Source of the DNA: Paenibacillus maysiensis
GTDB taxonomy: Bacteria > Bacillota > Bacilli > Paenibacillales > Paenibacillaceae
Length of the DNA stretch: 43,597 nt
Assembly (NCBI RefSeq): GCF_000520815.1
Contig: NZ_ASRY01000237.1
Span: forward strand, 1 to 43,597
Direction of reading: 5' to 3'
Below the pieces are notes generated by a model. That model was not told where the DNA came from. It made no database searches and saw only the letters and a program-made list of their open reading frames with translations. The position numbers and the translations under genes are program-made. The stretch's first letter is position 1. The number at the start of each line of letters is the position of its first letter. This document shows positions 1 to 11,600 of the stretch, piece by piece.

Positions 1-171
1 TGAAACTGACGAGATAAAATATCTCTTTTACACTCCAATTTCATACAACCTTACGGCATGTACCGAAATCTTTGTGGTTGATTTTGCGAACAAAATCATT
101 TACTCACTCGTTGTTCAGTTTTCAAAGATCAAACATTTCTTTTTCGTTGACTCAGCTTGTCGCCTTACCAA
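1..171 (-). other. rRNA operon leader (5' part of rrn transcript)
   Basis: On the minus strand this segment has the leader characteristic of Bacillales rRNA operons: a boxA-like block at about 115-131 (minus strand GATCTTTGAAAACTGA) followed by the familiar ACAACGAGTGAGT stretch. It lies directly downstream of two tandem promoters, so it is the operon leader rather than a 16S-23S spacer. The 16S gene should begin shortly beyond position 1, outside the window. A plus-strand open frame at 74-271 is a shadow of this region. In Bacillus subtilis an rRNA operon also follows lysS, so the location agrees with conserved gene order. Confidence 0.8.
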
Positions 172-178
172 CTCTTAT

Positions 179-207
179 ATCTTATCATGTCCGAACCAAC
201 TTTGCAA
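179..207 (-). promoter_or_regulatory. rrn P2 promoter
   Basis: The minus strand has a -35 TTGCAA at 202-207 and a -10 TAAGAT at 179-184, separated by exactly 17 bases. Transcription would start near 172 and run into the boxA leader. This is the proximal member of a tandem pair. Confidence 0.75.
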
Positions 208-271
208 GCATTTTTTTAAAATCTTTTTTGTAACACTCGCTCGCAATATTGTATTTCTTGGCCGGAATTAG

Positions 272-300
272 AATATATCATACTAGGTATTTAAATGCAA
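272..300 (-). promoter_or_regulatory. rrn P1 promoter
   Basis: The minus strand has a -35 TTGCAT at 295-300 and a -10 TATATT at 272-277 with a 17-base spacer. The -10 is 93 bases from that of the downstream promoter, the usual arrangement of tandem rrn P1/P2 promoters in Bacillus. The sequence just upstream (301 onwards) is T- and A-rich, as expected of an UP element. Confidence 0.7.
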
Positions 301-597
301 CCTTTTTTATTAAATTGTTTGCCTCGAAATATCGGGTTACTCATTACAATTCAAGTTCAAAGTCTGATTTTTCTTTAATATTGATGATTTGATAAAGAAA
401 GGATGGGTAAACATGATAAGAGAACGCCATCGCCATAACCACCCACCCTCTAATAGAGAGTAGGCGGATATTACGCAACTTCATTTTGATAGTTTACATG
501 CAATCTTCAGCAAGCCACAAACCACACGAAAACAATTTTGTTTCATATGACATTAGGTGATGATTAATTATTACATTATAGAGGAGTAGATTTTTAA
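301..597. other. Intergenic region between rrn promoters and hydrolase gene
   Basis: No convincing gene is visible. A 16-codon frame starts with ATG at 413 and ends at 463; it is rich in His and Arg and is preceded by AAGGATGG, so it could be a tiny peptide, but there is no other support. A 6-bp inverted repeat (AAACAA, TTGTTT) is centred near 536, upstream of the hydrolase. I could not settle on a clear sigma-A promoter for the hydrolase; the AT-rich stretch 545-585 is the most likely place. Confidence 0.4.
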
Positions 598-1632
598 ATG
601 AAGCAACGAAGGCGAACATGGACGAGAATTGTGACTCTTATCATCTCTTGCTTACTGCTTGTCGTTATCTCTGGATTTGTGTATGAGTGGATTGCATCCA
701 AACAGGATAAATTGCAGTACCCCCCTCTGGGGGAAATGGTCGACGCCGGGGAATATCGACTTCATATTCACAAACTTGGTAGCGGCTCTCCGACCATACT
801 GCTTGAATCGGGGAGTGGGGAAAGTAGCCTGTCCTGGAGAGATATTCCCGAAAAGCTGTCATCATTCGCCACCGTTGTATCCTATGACCGGGCAGGCTAT
901 GCCTGGAGCGAGGAGGCTGCTACTCCACGAACCGGGGAAAACATCATTCGGGAGCTTCATGTCGCCTTAAAGAATGCAAACATTCAGGCTCCTTATATTC
1001 TTGTAGGCCATTCCCTCGGGGGGATGTACTCAAGGCTGTATGCACAAACGTACAGAGACGAGGTGGCAGGATTGGTCCTGGTGGATGCCAGGCCTGAGAA
1101 TGACGCCCGTCGGACAAATGAGATCTATGCCAAGGAACGACCTAAGGGCAATCCCTCGCCGTTACTATCCATTCTCCTAGAAAAGTCGGGGGCTTTCCGT
1201 CTGTTCCCCAATTATATGCTAACGGGTCGTGTCGAGTATCAAGATAGAAAATCTTTTGTGAATATTGTCGCTTCCCCCAAATACTTTCGATCTGTTGCCG
1301 AGGAGGGTGATCTGGCGAGCACTACCGAAGATGCCATACGAGGGCAGCATCTGGGTAACCTCCCTGTACGTGTGATTGCCCGGGGCATCCAACAAGATTT
1401 GACTCAGTTCGGTATTAGTAAACGCGGAAATGATCAGATCGAACAAAGCTGGCAAATTGGACAGCGCGAGATGCTTAACATCTCTACAAACAGCAAATTT
1501 ATTGTTGCCAAGAAGAGCGAGCATATGATTATCCATGATCAACCGGAGCTTGTCATCCAAGTAATCTGTGAACTCATCACCGACACCAGTCACTTTCAGT
1601 CAACCATGTCTAAAGCATACACAGATGATTAG
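598..1632 (+). CDS. Membrane-anchored alpha/beta hydrolase
   Basis: This 344-residue protein has one N-terminal membrane segment (about residues 11-30) behind a basic stretch, so the hydrolase domain probably faces outward, tethered to the membrane. The alpha/beta-hydrolase fold is shown by the GHSLGG elbow with nucleophile Ser139, the oxyanion-side motif SYDRAGY (95-101) and the late catalytic His309 in SEHMIIH. The acid is not certain; Asp267 is a candidate. The start ATG follows GAGGAG at a slightly long spacing of about 11 bases. The gene is the only plus-strand gene here and converges on the NRPS gene. Substrate is unknown: it could be an unrelated esterase or peroxidase-like hydrolase, or could act on the lipopeptide. 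It is not a typical type II thioesterase, which is cytosolic and shorter. Confidence 0.8.
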   Translation: MKQRRRTWTRIVTLIISCLLLVVISGFVYEWIASKQDKLQYPPLGEMVDAGEYRLHIHKLGSGSPTILLESGSGESSLSWRDIPEKLSSFATVVSYDRAGYAWSEEAATPRTGENIIRELHVALKNANIQAPYILVGHSLGGMYSRLYAQTYRDEVAGLVLVDARPENDARRTNEIYAKERPKGNPSPLLSILLEKSGAFRLFPNYMLTGRVEYQDRKSFVNIVASPKYFRSVAEEGDLASTTEDAIRGQHLGNLPVRVIARGIQQDLTQFGISKRGNDQIEQSWQIGQREMLNISTNSKFIVAKKSEHMIIHDQPELVIQVICELITDTSHFQSTMSKAYTDD

Positions 1633-1660
1633 GGACTTTATATGTTAATGACAGCATAAA

Positions 1661-1713
1661 AAAACAAAAGACGCCCGAGTTCCTTCTATATAAAGGAATC
1701 CGGGCGTCTTTGC
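1661..1713 (-). terminator. Hairpin terminator after the NRPS gene (possibly bidirectional)
   Basis: The arms AAAGACGCCCG (about 1667-1677) and CGGGCGTCTTT (1701-1711) form an 11-bp stem, which continues inward through imperfect pairing of GTTCCTT with AAGGAAT. On the minus strand the stem is followed by a T-rich run, a good factor-independent terminator for the fus operon. In the plus direction the T tract is short, so termination of the hydrolase transcript would be weaker. Confidence 0.8.
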
Positions 1714-1741
1714 TGTCTAACACTATTATACTTGATTGATC

Positions 1742-4700
1742 TTAGGACAAAATGGACTTATTTTCAGGTGATGCTTCTGCGACCTTGCGAAGAATCTGTC
1801 TCAGTACTTTAGCATTTTCTCCAACAAAACCGGAATCAAGCAGCACATCATGCGTTCCGATGACTTTGTATTCTTTGTATAGACCAAGCGTCGCCTGTTG
1901 CCATAACAATTTATCTAATGATGTATCCGGACCAATACTATCATCCTCTGCAATCAGAGCATGGATATTCGCATGAACTTCACCTGAGTTAATAAGCTCA
2001 TCGCGGTAGACGGAGTAAACCAACATTTTGTCCATGACTCGCTCCCTGTCCACTGGATCTGCGAGGAATACTTTGTACTGGTCCCTAATGCTGTCCAGTA
2101 CCATCTCGACAATCTCTTCAAGCTCCTCCGGTGTCGATTCATCCTTGGACATCTTTCTCATAGCATCTACCATAATAATGTCGCTAACATGGTGACCTCG
2201 GCTTTCCATGGCTTTAGCTACCTCGAAGGCGAGATTTCCTCCAAGTGAGTATCCCAGGAATACATATGGGCCCTCTGCTTGAATATCCACGATGGCATCG
2301 ATGTATCGATCCAGCATATCTTGACCCTGGAAACGATCGCCGATAAATTCCATCCCGTACACCTCGCAAAGCCCTTCCAGCTCCTTGGCCATCTCATAGT
2401 ATCCCAGAGAGTGGCCTACCCGTGGAGGGAAGCAAAATACTTTGAGCGTTCCTTTCCCTGGGAAGCGGATAATTTCCATTTCCTCTTCATTAGCAGCAGT
2501 TGTTGCTTGCAGCTTGGAAATTTCATGCGCCATTTCTTCCACAGTCGGCAGATTAAACACGACTTGGAGTGGGAGCTGGACGCCCATACCGGATGAGATC
2601 CTTTGGATCAAGCCCAATACTTTCAGGGAATGGCCCCCAAGTTCGAAGAAATGATCCCTGATCCCGATTTCCTGTACGCCGAGCACCTCGGACCAAATCT
2701 GAGCGAGCTCTACTTCTGTTTGCGTACGCGGCGCGATATACTCCGCTGTGCTCCGCAGAAGTGTTTCCGGTGCCGGCAGAGCTTTGCGATCCAATTTGCC
2801 ATTCGGATTCAGCGGCATATGTGCCAACTGTACGAAAGCAGACGGAATCATGTAGCTCGGCAGCTCGCTGGCCAGTGCCTCACGTAACACGCCCGCTGTA
2901 AGCCCCTCCTCAGCCACGAAGTACGCGCAAAGCTGAGTACTTCCAGTGGAATCAGCCAGTGCAAGAACAACCGCTTCCTGCACAGATGGCACTTTCAAAA
3001 TTTGTGCTTCCACTTCTCCCAACTCAATGCGGTAACCCCGGATTTTTACCTGGTGATCGATCCGTCCCAAATACTCAATATTCCCGTCTGGCAGCCATCG
3101 GGCCAAATCGCCCGTCCGGTAAATCCGTGCTCCCGGTTTGTACGGGTGAGGAATGAACTTCTCTGCCGTCAGGTCTGGTTGGTTGAAGTACCCTCTCGCT
3201 ACCCCTTCGCCTGCTATGCAGAGTTCTCCCGGTACACCCACCGGTGATACCTGAGAAGCGCTGTCCATCATCCATACTTGAACGTTAGCGTACGGTTTAC
3301 CGATAGGTACATGCGTTAGAGCAGCAGTCTCAGGGCTCGTTGTATATCGGGTCGCATATACGGCCGCTTCCGTTGGACCATAGATGTTCTCCAGTACTGC
3401 GTATGGAGATACTTTATAGTACTCTTCTACAAGTTTGGCAGGCAACGTCTCGCCGCAGGCAAACAGGTATTTCAGAGTAAGGAATCCTTGGGTGCCGCTT
3501 TCTTTCAAGTATTGAACGAGCACACTGAGCATCGACGGCACCAAATTGAGATGCGTGATACGGTTCGTATCCACGGCCTCCAGCAGTGCCATCGGGTCTT
3601 TGTCCACGCCTTGTGGCAGGATCACGAGAGTCCCCTGTCCAAAGAACCAGCAGAACAGCTCCGGCACGGAGAAGTCAAAGGTGAATGTCGTTTTGAGCAG
3701 GAAACGGTCACCTGCCAACATCGGATATTCAGCTTCCAACTGGCTCAGCGTATGAACGGCGGAACGATGCTCGATCATTACACCTTTCGGCTTGCCCGTT
3801 GAACCTGACGTGTAAATGATATACGCCAGATGCTCCGGCCCCGCGATTGGCTCCAGATTCGAGTCATCCGCATGATACGCCTGCGGGTCATCGAGTGCCA
3901 GGATCGTGCCAGTGAACGGAAAGCGATCTTTGAGATGGTTCTTCGTCAGCAGAAGCTTCGCTCCCGAATCCTCCAGCATATGGCGAATACGATCTTCCGG
4001 GAACTCCGGATCAATTGGTACATAGGCCCCACCCGCTTTTAGAATGGCATGGATACCAATAATCATCTCAAGCGAGCGCTCAACCATAATGCCGACTGGT
4101 TGATCCGGTCTGACTCCTTGGGCACGCAGCGTACGTGCAAGACGGTTCGCCTGCTGATGAAGTTCTCCGTAGGTTAGCTTCGTTTCTCCGTAAACAAGTG
4201 CTGTACGATCCGGTGTGAGCGCTGCTTTTTCCTCAAATATACCGTGAAGGGTCTGCTCACGCGGATAAGGAGCTGCTGTATCGCCCCACACCTCTATAAT
4301 CTGCGATTTCTCTTCCGGCGTGATCAGCTCCAGCTCATCAATGCGGATGGCAGGATGAACAGACACACTTTCCAGAATCTTCATTAAGTGTCCTTGAATC
4401 CGTTCCACGCTCTCCCGATCATAGACACGGGCATTGTAACGGTACAAGAACTCCAGATTACGGCCCGGCAGCACAATGAGGTTAAAATCATAATTCGTCT
4501 GTTCAAACATCTGAACATCCGTAATTTTGTATTCAGCCTCTTCACTGGCAATTTTCTCTTCCAGATGCTCTTCTACCGGATAATTCTCGAATACCATAAT
4601 ATGAGAAATCAAATCTTGCTTTTGTTCACTCTGTGCTTGAATCTCATAGAGCGGATAGGAATCATAAGCATGTCCTGCCAAATATAATTCCTGCTGTCTT

Positions 4701-5639
4701 TTCATCACATGGGAGAACGAATCGCTTCCCTCGGCCTGTACCCGAACCGGAACTGTATTAATGAAGAGACCGATCATGCTTTCGATACCCGGAATCTCGG
4801 CAGGTCTTCCCGATACCACACTTCCGAAGACGACATCCTGGCTTCTATTGTAGCGCTGCAGCACGACACCCCAGGCTGCTTGCATCAGCGTGTTCATCGT
4901 TACCTGGTTCTGCTTGGCCACTTGCTCCAGCCGCTCGGTCAGTTCCCGATCCAACGTGAATACCAGCTTCTCCGACACGTAGGCTTCCGCTTTTCCGAGT
5001 GGCTGTGCTGTCGCCTGCGGCAGCTTCGTTTGCTGCTCGTAGCCTTCCAGATACTCTCTCCAGTAGGAGGAAGCCTCTTCTTCACCTTGCTCCTCCAACC
5101 ATTGAATATACTGGCTGTACGGTGCAGCAGCAGGTAGCTCAGGCTCCCTTTGCTCACGCAGAACGCCATATGTTTCAAACACTTCCTGAAGTACAAGAGG
5201 CATACCCCAGCCATCCAAAATGATGTGATGAGAGCTCCACAGCAGATGGTACGCCTCTTCTGCTGTGCGCAGAATAGCAACACGCAGCAATGCTTCTTCG
5301 GTAAGATCAAAGCCTCTTGCCTTGTCCTGAGCAGTATAAGCTGCAAGACGTGCTTCAATTTCAGCGGATTCCAGCTCGTGCAGATCCTCGTATACGAAGT
5401 CACACGCTCTTTCTTTGAACACAATCTGTATAGGGAAATCGCCCCATCCGGCATGGAAATTCGTTCTCAATATGGCATGCCGTTTCATCAGATATTTTAA
5501 GCTGCGTTTGAAATCCTCGGGATAGAAGGCTCCCTGAATTTCAAATTTGGCCTGCTCAAAGTAGACTTCCGAATGAGGCTCCAGCAAGCTGTGGAACAAC
5601 ATTCCCTTTTGCATCGGTGTTAGTTTATACATATTTTCA
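1742..5639 (-). other. FusA module 6: C, A (D-Ala), T, thioesterase
   Basis: The C domain is DCL-type (about residue 6616, HHIILDGW at 6748). The A domain (about 7073-7560) has the variant core [11 protein letters not shown] at 7220 and pocket DFPNFCIVYK, unlike the other five. There is no E domain, yet the known product carries D-Ala here; direct D-Ala activation by this module was reported for P. polymyxa PKB1 (Li and Jensen, from memory). The carrier Ser is 7615. The thioesterase (about 7668-7909) has the GYSLGG elbow (Ser7742) and His7874 in GTHDVLL, and should join the D-Ala carboxyl to the Thr1 hydroxyl. Confidence 0.88.
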
Positions 5640-8600
5640 ATACTGCCGATATGCCGTGTCTGCTCTTCCAACTCCTCGATTTTTTCCAAGCCGATATCTT
5701 TGAGGAGTACATCGCTTGGTGTAAGCTCTGTTCTTTCCTTGCGTACACAATGTCCAATGACTTCGCTGAGACGGTTTTTCAAGATACCAACAAACTTAGC
5801 CACTGACTCCCCGTGGAACTGCTGACGGTTATAGCTGACCGAAAGTTGAAGCTGTCCTTCGGCAATCAGTCCATTAATGTTCAATGCCTGATGCTGCACC
5901 ATCTGCTCACTGACCTCAGATCCTACCGGGTAAGGCGATACCTCCATCGTTCCCTCTGCAAGATCCTGGTCAAACTGCCCCAGGTAGTTGAAGGTAATCT
6001 CCGGTTCTGCCGAGAAGAAGGAGACATCCGATACGTCGCTCAGATATTTCAAAATACCATATCCGACACCTTTGTTCGGAATACGACGCAAGCCTTCCTT
6101 GACGCGCTTGATTCTGGCGCCGATCTCCAGTTCCTCTCCCATTTCAAGAGCGACAGGGTATTGGCTTGTAAACCAGCCCATTGTGCGAGTGATATCCAAT
6201 TCCGGTACAATAGGCTCCCGTCCATGCCCTTCCAGAAGGATGCCTACACGTTCGATTCCCGTCCACTCGTGAACAGCCATACCGAGTGCCGTCAGGAGCA
6301 GATCGTTAACTTCCGTGTTGTAGGTGCGGTTCGCTTCTTTCAGGAACTGCTCTGTCTCTTCTGGCGACCACTTCACCGTAACAGCCTCGCTGTCTTTGAT
6401 GAGAAGAGCGCCGTCTACGTTATTTTTTGGAAGAGGGGCGAAGCCATCTCCTTCTACTTTTGCCCAATAGCTGCGTTCTTGTTCAGCCGCCGGGCTGTTC
6501 GCATATTGTGTAATTCCCTCAACCCATGCACGGTACGAATCCGTCTTCTGCGGAAGCTTGACCGCTTCTCCGCGTGCTGCCTGCTCGTAGCCTTCCTGCA
6601 GGTCCTCAAAGAGAATACGCCAGGATACGCCATCCACAGCCAGATGATGAATAGCGATTAACAGATGTTCGCCTTCCGTACAGCGGAACAGACCCAGTCT
6701 AAAGAGAGGTCCATTCTCCAGAGAGATGCTGCGCTGAATGGCTTCCGCACCTGCTTCTATTGCCGAAGCCGGGTCTGTTTCTTCCTGCAGATCGTGGATT
6801 TGGAGGCTATAGAGCTCACCTTCACCCATGCTCCGGTTCCAGGCCTCCAATCCTTGTTCTCCTTGGCGGAACACCAGTCGCAACGCATCATGATGCTCTG
6901 CAATTTTCCGAGCAACCTCGGCGAGCGCATCGGTATTGAAGCCATCCCGTCGGTACAACATGACCGACTGATTAAAGTGATGCAGATCCATCGACTGTTC
7001 ATCGAAGAATCTGTGCTGGGCAGGTCCCAGTCTTACCGCTCCGTGTATCTCGCTTTGGTCCGCAATTCGGCTGACCACACTAACGCGCTGTGCCAGCTCT
7101 GCAATTGTCGGATAACCGAACAAATCCTTCATTTCAAGCTTATAGCCCGCTTGGAGAAGCCTTGAAGAGACTTGAATGGATTTGATCGAGTCACCTCCAA
7201 GCTCAAAGAAATTATCATGTATGCCGACAAGCGGCACGCCGAGTACGCCTTGCCAGATTGAAGCCAAAATGTTCTCCACATCCGTCCGCGGAGCGGTAAA
7301 GTCTGCCCCCGCCTTTATACCCGAGTTCGGTTCAGGCAGTGCCTTGCGATCCAGCTTGCCATTCGGCGTCAAAGGCATCACGTCCAGTTGGACGAAGTAA
7401 GACGGGATCATATATGCAGGCAATCCGGCAGACAGTTCGTTTCTCAGCTCGCTCACAGACATTTCCCGATCGGCTACGAAGTAGGCACACAGCGATTTCT
7501 GCCCTTGGGCATCTGCCCACGCAACAACGAGAGCTTCCTCGACAAGTGGAATATCCAGCAGCTTGGCCTCAATCTCACCAAGCTCAATACGATAGCCCCG
7601 TATTTTAACTTGATGGTCAATGCGTCCAATGTACTCAATGTCTCCATTAGGAAGGCGACGAGCTAAATCCCCGGTGCGATACATATTTCCTTCCGAAGCG
7701 AACGGATTTCTAATGAATTTATCTGCGGTAAGCTCAGGACGGTTCAGGTACCCGCGGGCTACCCCGTCCCCGGCGATGTACATTTCGCCCTCCACGCCTA
7801 ACGGTACGAGGCGAAGCTGTTCATCCAGGATATGGATGTATATATTGTCTGCCGACAATCCAATCGGTACGGATTCACGTGTATCCTTCGCAGGATCGTA
7901 CAGGTGAATCATGCAGCCGACGACCGTTTCGGTTGGACCATATTCATTGTAGATTTTGATGTTGCCGCCAAAGAGATCTGTGATGGCTTTCGACAAATGT
8001 GTGGTCAAATTCTCTCCACCCACAATGAGCTGCCGAATGCGACTTTCCGCCGGGATGGCCATATCTTTAATCAGGCTGAGATGAGTCGGCGTCAGCTTGA
8101 GAATATCCACCGCATTTTCGCGCAAAATATGCTGTACAACCTCCGCTTTATCTATACCATCATAAATCCGCACTAAGCCTCCGTTAATTAATGGAGTAAA
8201 AATCGACGTCAGCGTCAGGTCAAACGAAATGGATGAGTATAGCGGGAAATCCGTTGGTTTTCCAGCACAATAGACCTTATTGGCCCACCAGATGTAGTTC
8301 ACGATCCCTTTGTGGTTAATCATGGTTCCCTTCGGATTTCCTGTTGTACCCGAGGTATAGATTAAATACACCAGATCGTTTCCTCCAACAGGAATATTGG
8401 GATTATCCACCCCAGTTCCGTAGATGTGCGGCGAATCCAATTCCATAACGATTCCCTCAAAAGAGGCCAACTCCGTCAGGTGGCTCTGTGTGAGCAGAAT
8501 CTCGGCGCCGGAATCCTTCAGAATATACTGAATCCGCTCCTGCGGATATTCAGGATCAATAGGCACATAGGCTCCGCCCGCTTTGAGCACACCCATGATG

Positions 8601-11600
8601 GCGACAAGCAGCTCTACAGACCGATCTGCCAACAGACCTACCACTTGTTCACTCCGTAGTCCCTGGGCTATCAAGGTAGAGGCCAGTCTGTTCGCCCGCT
8701 CGTTCAGTTCCCGATACGTGATCTGGATGTCCCCGTTTACAGCCGCAATCTTATCCGGCGTACGGACAACCTGTTCTTCAAACAAGGTATGCAGACCCTG
8801 ATCACTTGGATAGGTATGGGCCTTGCCACCCCAGTCAAGCAGGTTCACCCGTTCCTCAGATGTTACGATCTCCAGTTCCCGGATAGTCGCCTGCGGACGA
8901 GCAGCCACCTGATCAAGCATTTGCAACAGGTGTCCTCCGATTCGTGCAATGCTTTCTTGCTCGTAAACCAAAGCATTGTAGCGAATGCAGACCTTGATAT
9001 CCTCGCCTGGAATCACAACCAGGTTAAAGTCATAGTTGGTTTGTTCAAACATGGTGAAGTTGGCGACTTCGAGATTGTCCTCCGTTTGATTCCCCGATTG
9101 CTCCACCTGTTCGTCGAGCGGGTAATTTTCAAAGATCATAATATGAGAAATCAGATCCTGCTTTTGGCTTGTTTTCCCCTGAATCTCATACAGTGGATAG
9201 GTGTCGTAAGCACGACCTGCCAGCGATTGTGCCTGTGTACGTTTCATGACCTCGACAAAGGCTTCGTCTTTGGATGACTGCACACGGATAGGTACTGTAT
9301 TAATGAACAGACCCACCATATTTTCGATCCCTGCAATCTCAGCCGGTCTACCCGACACAACACCGCCAAAAACCACATCCGAGCTGGCATTATAACGTTG
9401 AAGAATCAGTCCCCAGGCTGTCTGCATGAGTGTGTTGACGGTCACGTGATTTCGCTTCGCGACAACATCCATTTTACCGGTCAAGGCTGCACCCAGATGG
9501 AGAACATGCTCATTCAGAACATAGCCCGCTTCTTTGGCTTGTGATTTCGTTTTGCCGTCCGGCAATACGGTGTTCCCGTCATAGTCTTCGAGGTATTGGC
9601 TCCAATACGTTGAAGCTTCTTGATCATCCTGTGCGTCAAGCCACTCGATATAACGGCTATAGGGCTGAGCTGGCGGCAGCACAGGCTGTAATTGCTGTTT
9701 CTTGGCAGAATAATAATCGAACAGCTCCTGTGTAATGATCGGGATACACCAGCCATCCATGACAATATGGTGGAAGCTCCACAATACAAGACAGCTTTGA
9801 TCCTTCTGCAAGACGGTCACTCGCATCAGCGAATCTTCTGACAAGCTGAATCCCTTAACCATATCTTCAGCCGTGTAAGCCTTGATCCGGGCTTCTTGTT
9901 CCTGCATAGATGCGTCGCGCAAATCTACGTAGTGCAGAGGGATTAACCGCTGCTTAAAGACAACTTGCAGCGGTACATCAGCAATGTTGTTGTAAAAGCC
10001 GGTACGTAGTATGGCATGTCGTTGCACCAAAGCCTGGAAGCTCTCGAAGAAGATATCTACATCGAAGCTGCCACGCAGCTCAAACGTTGCCTGTTCGAAG
10101 TATGAAGAGGAGTCCGGCTCCAGCAAGCTGTGAAACAGCATTCCCTTCTGCATTGGCGTCAGCTTGTACACATCCTCAATCTCTCCGATGTGGGTCGTCT
10201 GCGCCGTGAGTCGATCAAGCTGCTCCAATGTTAATCCTTGGAACAGAACATCACTTGGCGTAAGCTGTGAACGCTCCTGAGCCACACAATGCCGGATGAC
10301 CTCACTAAGGCTTGACTGTAATAATTCAGCAAAATGACTCACCGTCTCCTTACGATACTGCCTGCTGCTGTACGTAATCGTCAGTGATAGCTGGCCTTCG
10401 GCAATCATGCCATTTACATCCAGAGCATATTGCTGTGGTGTGAGATCGCTGAGCGCCTTACCAACTGAATGTGTGGATAGGCTAAGGGCATTACCCTCCA
10501 AATCCTGATCAAACTGCCCAAGATAATTGAAGGAAATCTCCGGCTCTGCGCCGAATCCGACACTTTTCTCCGGTGCCATATACTTCAGAAGACCGTAGCC
10601 GATTCCTTTGTGCGGAACATCTCGCAAATTCTCCTTGATGCGCTTGATTCGCGCAGATACTTCCTGTCCGCCTTGCAGGTTCAGCAGAACCGGATACTGG
10701 GTTGTGAACCAGCCCACGGTACGGGTAATATCCAGGTCTGGTACGATCATTTCCCGTCCATGCCCTTCAAGATTGACCAAAATCCGCTCCATGCCTGTCC
10801 AGCGCTGAACGGCTGCCCCCAGAGCAGTCAAGAGCAAATCATTCGTCTCCGTATGATACGCCCGGTTCGCTTGTCGCAACAGCAGGTCCGTTTCTTCCGC
10901 AGACCACGTTACCGTAACCGATTCAGTATCCCGAATGGTGCCTGGCTCCTGATCCTCATCCTTCGGCAGTGGGGCTAAAGTTGCCTCCTCGATTTGCTGC
11001 CAGTATGCACGCTCCTTGTCCAGAGCAGGCCCTGCTGCATACTTCGCCGCTTGCTCCGACCACACAAGATACGAATCGGTCTTTTGTGGAAGAACAATCG
11101 CTTGTCCATTCAACGCCTGTTCGTATCCGGCTGCAATGTCCTCGAACAGGATGCGCCAGGATACGCCGTCAACCAGGAGGTGATGAATGACAATCAACAA
11201 ATGATCGCCATCGTCACAATGGAACAGGCCTAGCTTGAACAGTGGGCCACCTTCCAAGTCAAAGCTCGCCTGAATGGCATCGGCTTGGGCCTGAACCGCG
11301 GCTGTCTGGTCTTCCGCCTGCCGCATATCGGCGATATCCAATGTATAGAGTTCTCCTTCGTCCGTTCCCCGATTCCAAGCTGTGTATCCAGCTTCTGTAG
11401 GCCGGAAAACCATGCGCAGCGCGTCATGATGGATCGCAATTTGGTCCATTGTCAACCGGAGTGCAGCCTCATCAAAGCCGTCTTTCCGATAGAGCATAAC
11501 AGCATGATTGTAATGGTGCGGCTCCGCTGTATGGCGTTCAAAGAACCAACGCTGAATTGGCATTAACTCTGCTGCACCTTTAATCTCACCCTGCTCTGCT

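Noticed and set aside
74..271. 65-residue plus-strand open frame at the left edge
   Set aside because: It lies antisense to a clear rRNA promoter/leader region and has no ribosome site or recognisable protein features.
528..544. Short palindrome upstream of the hydrolase as an operator
   Set aside because: The arms are only six A/T-rich base pairs, which is common by chance in AT-rich intergenic DNA.
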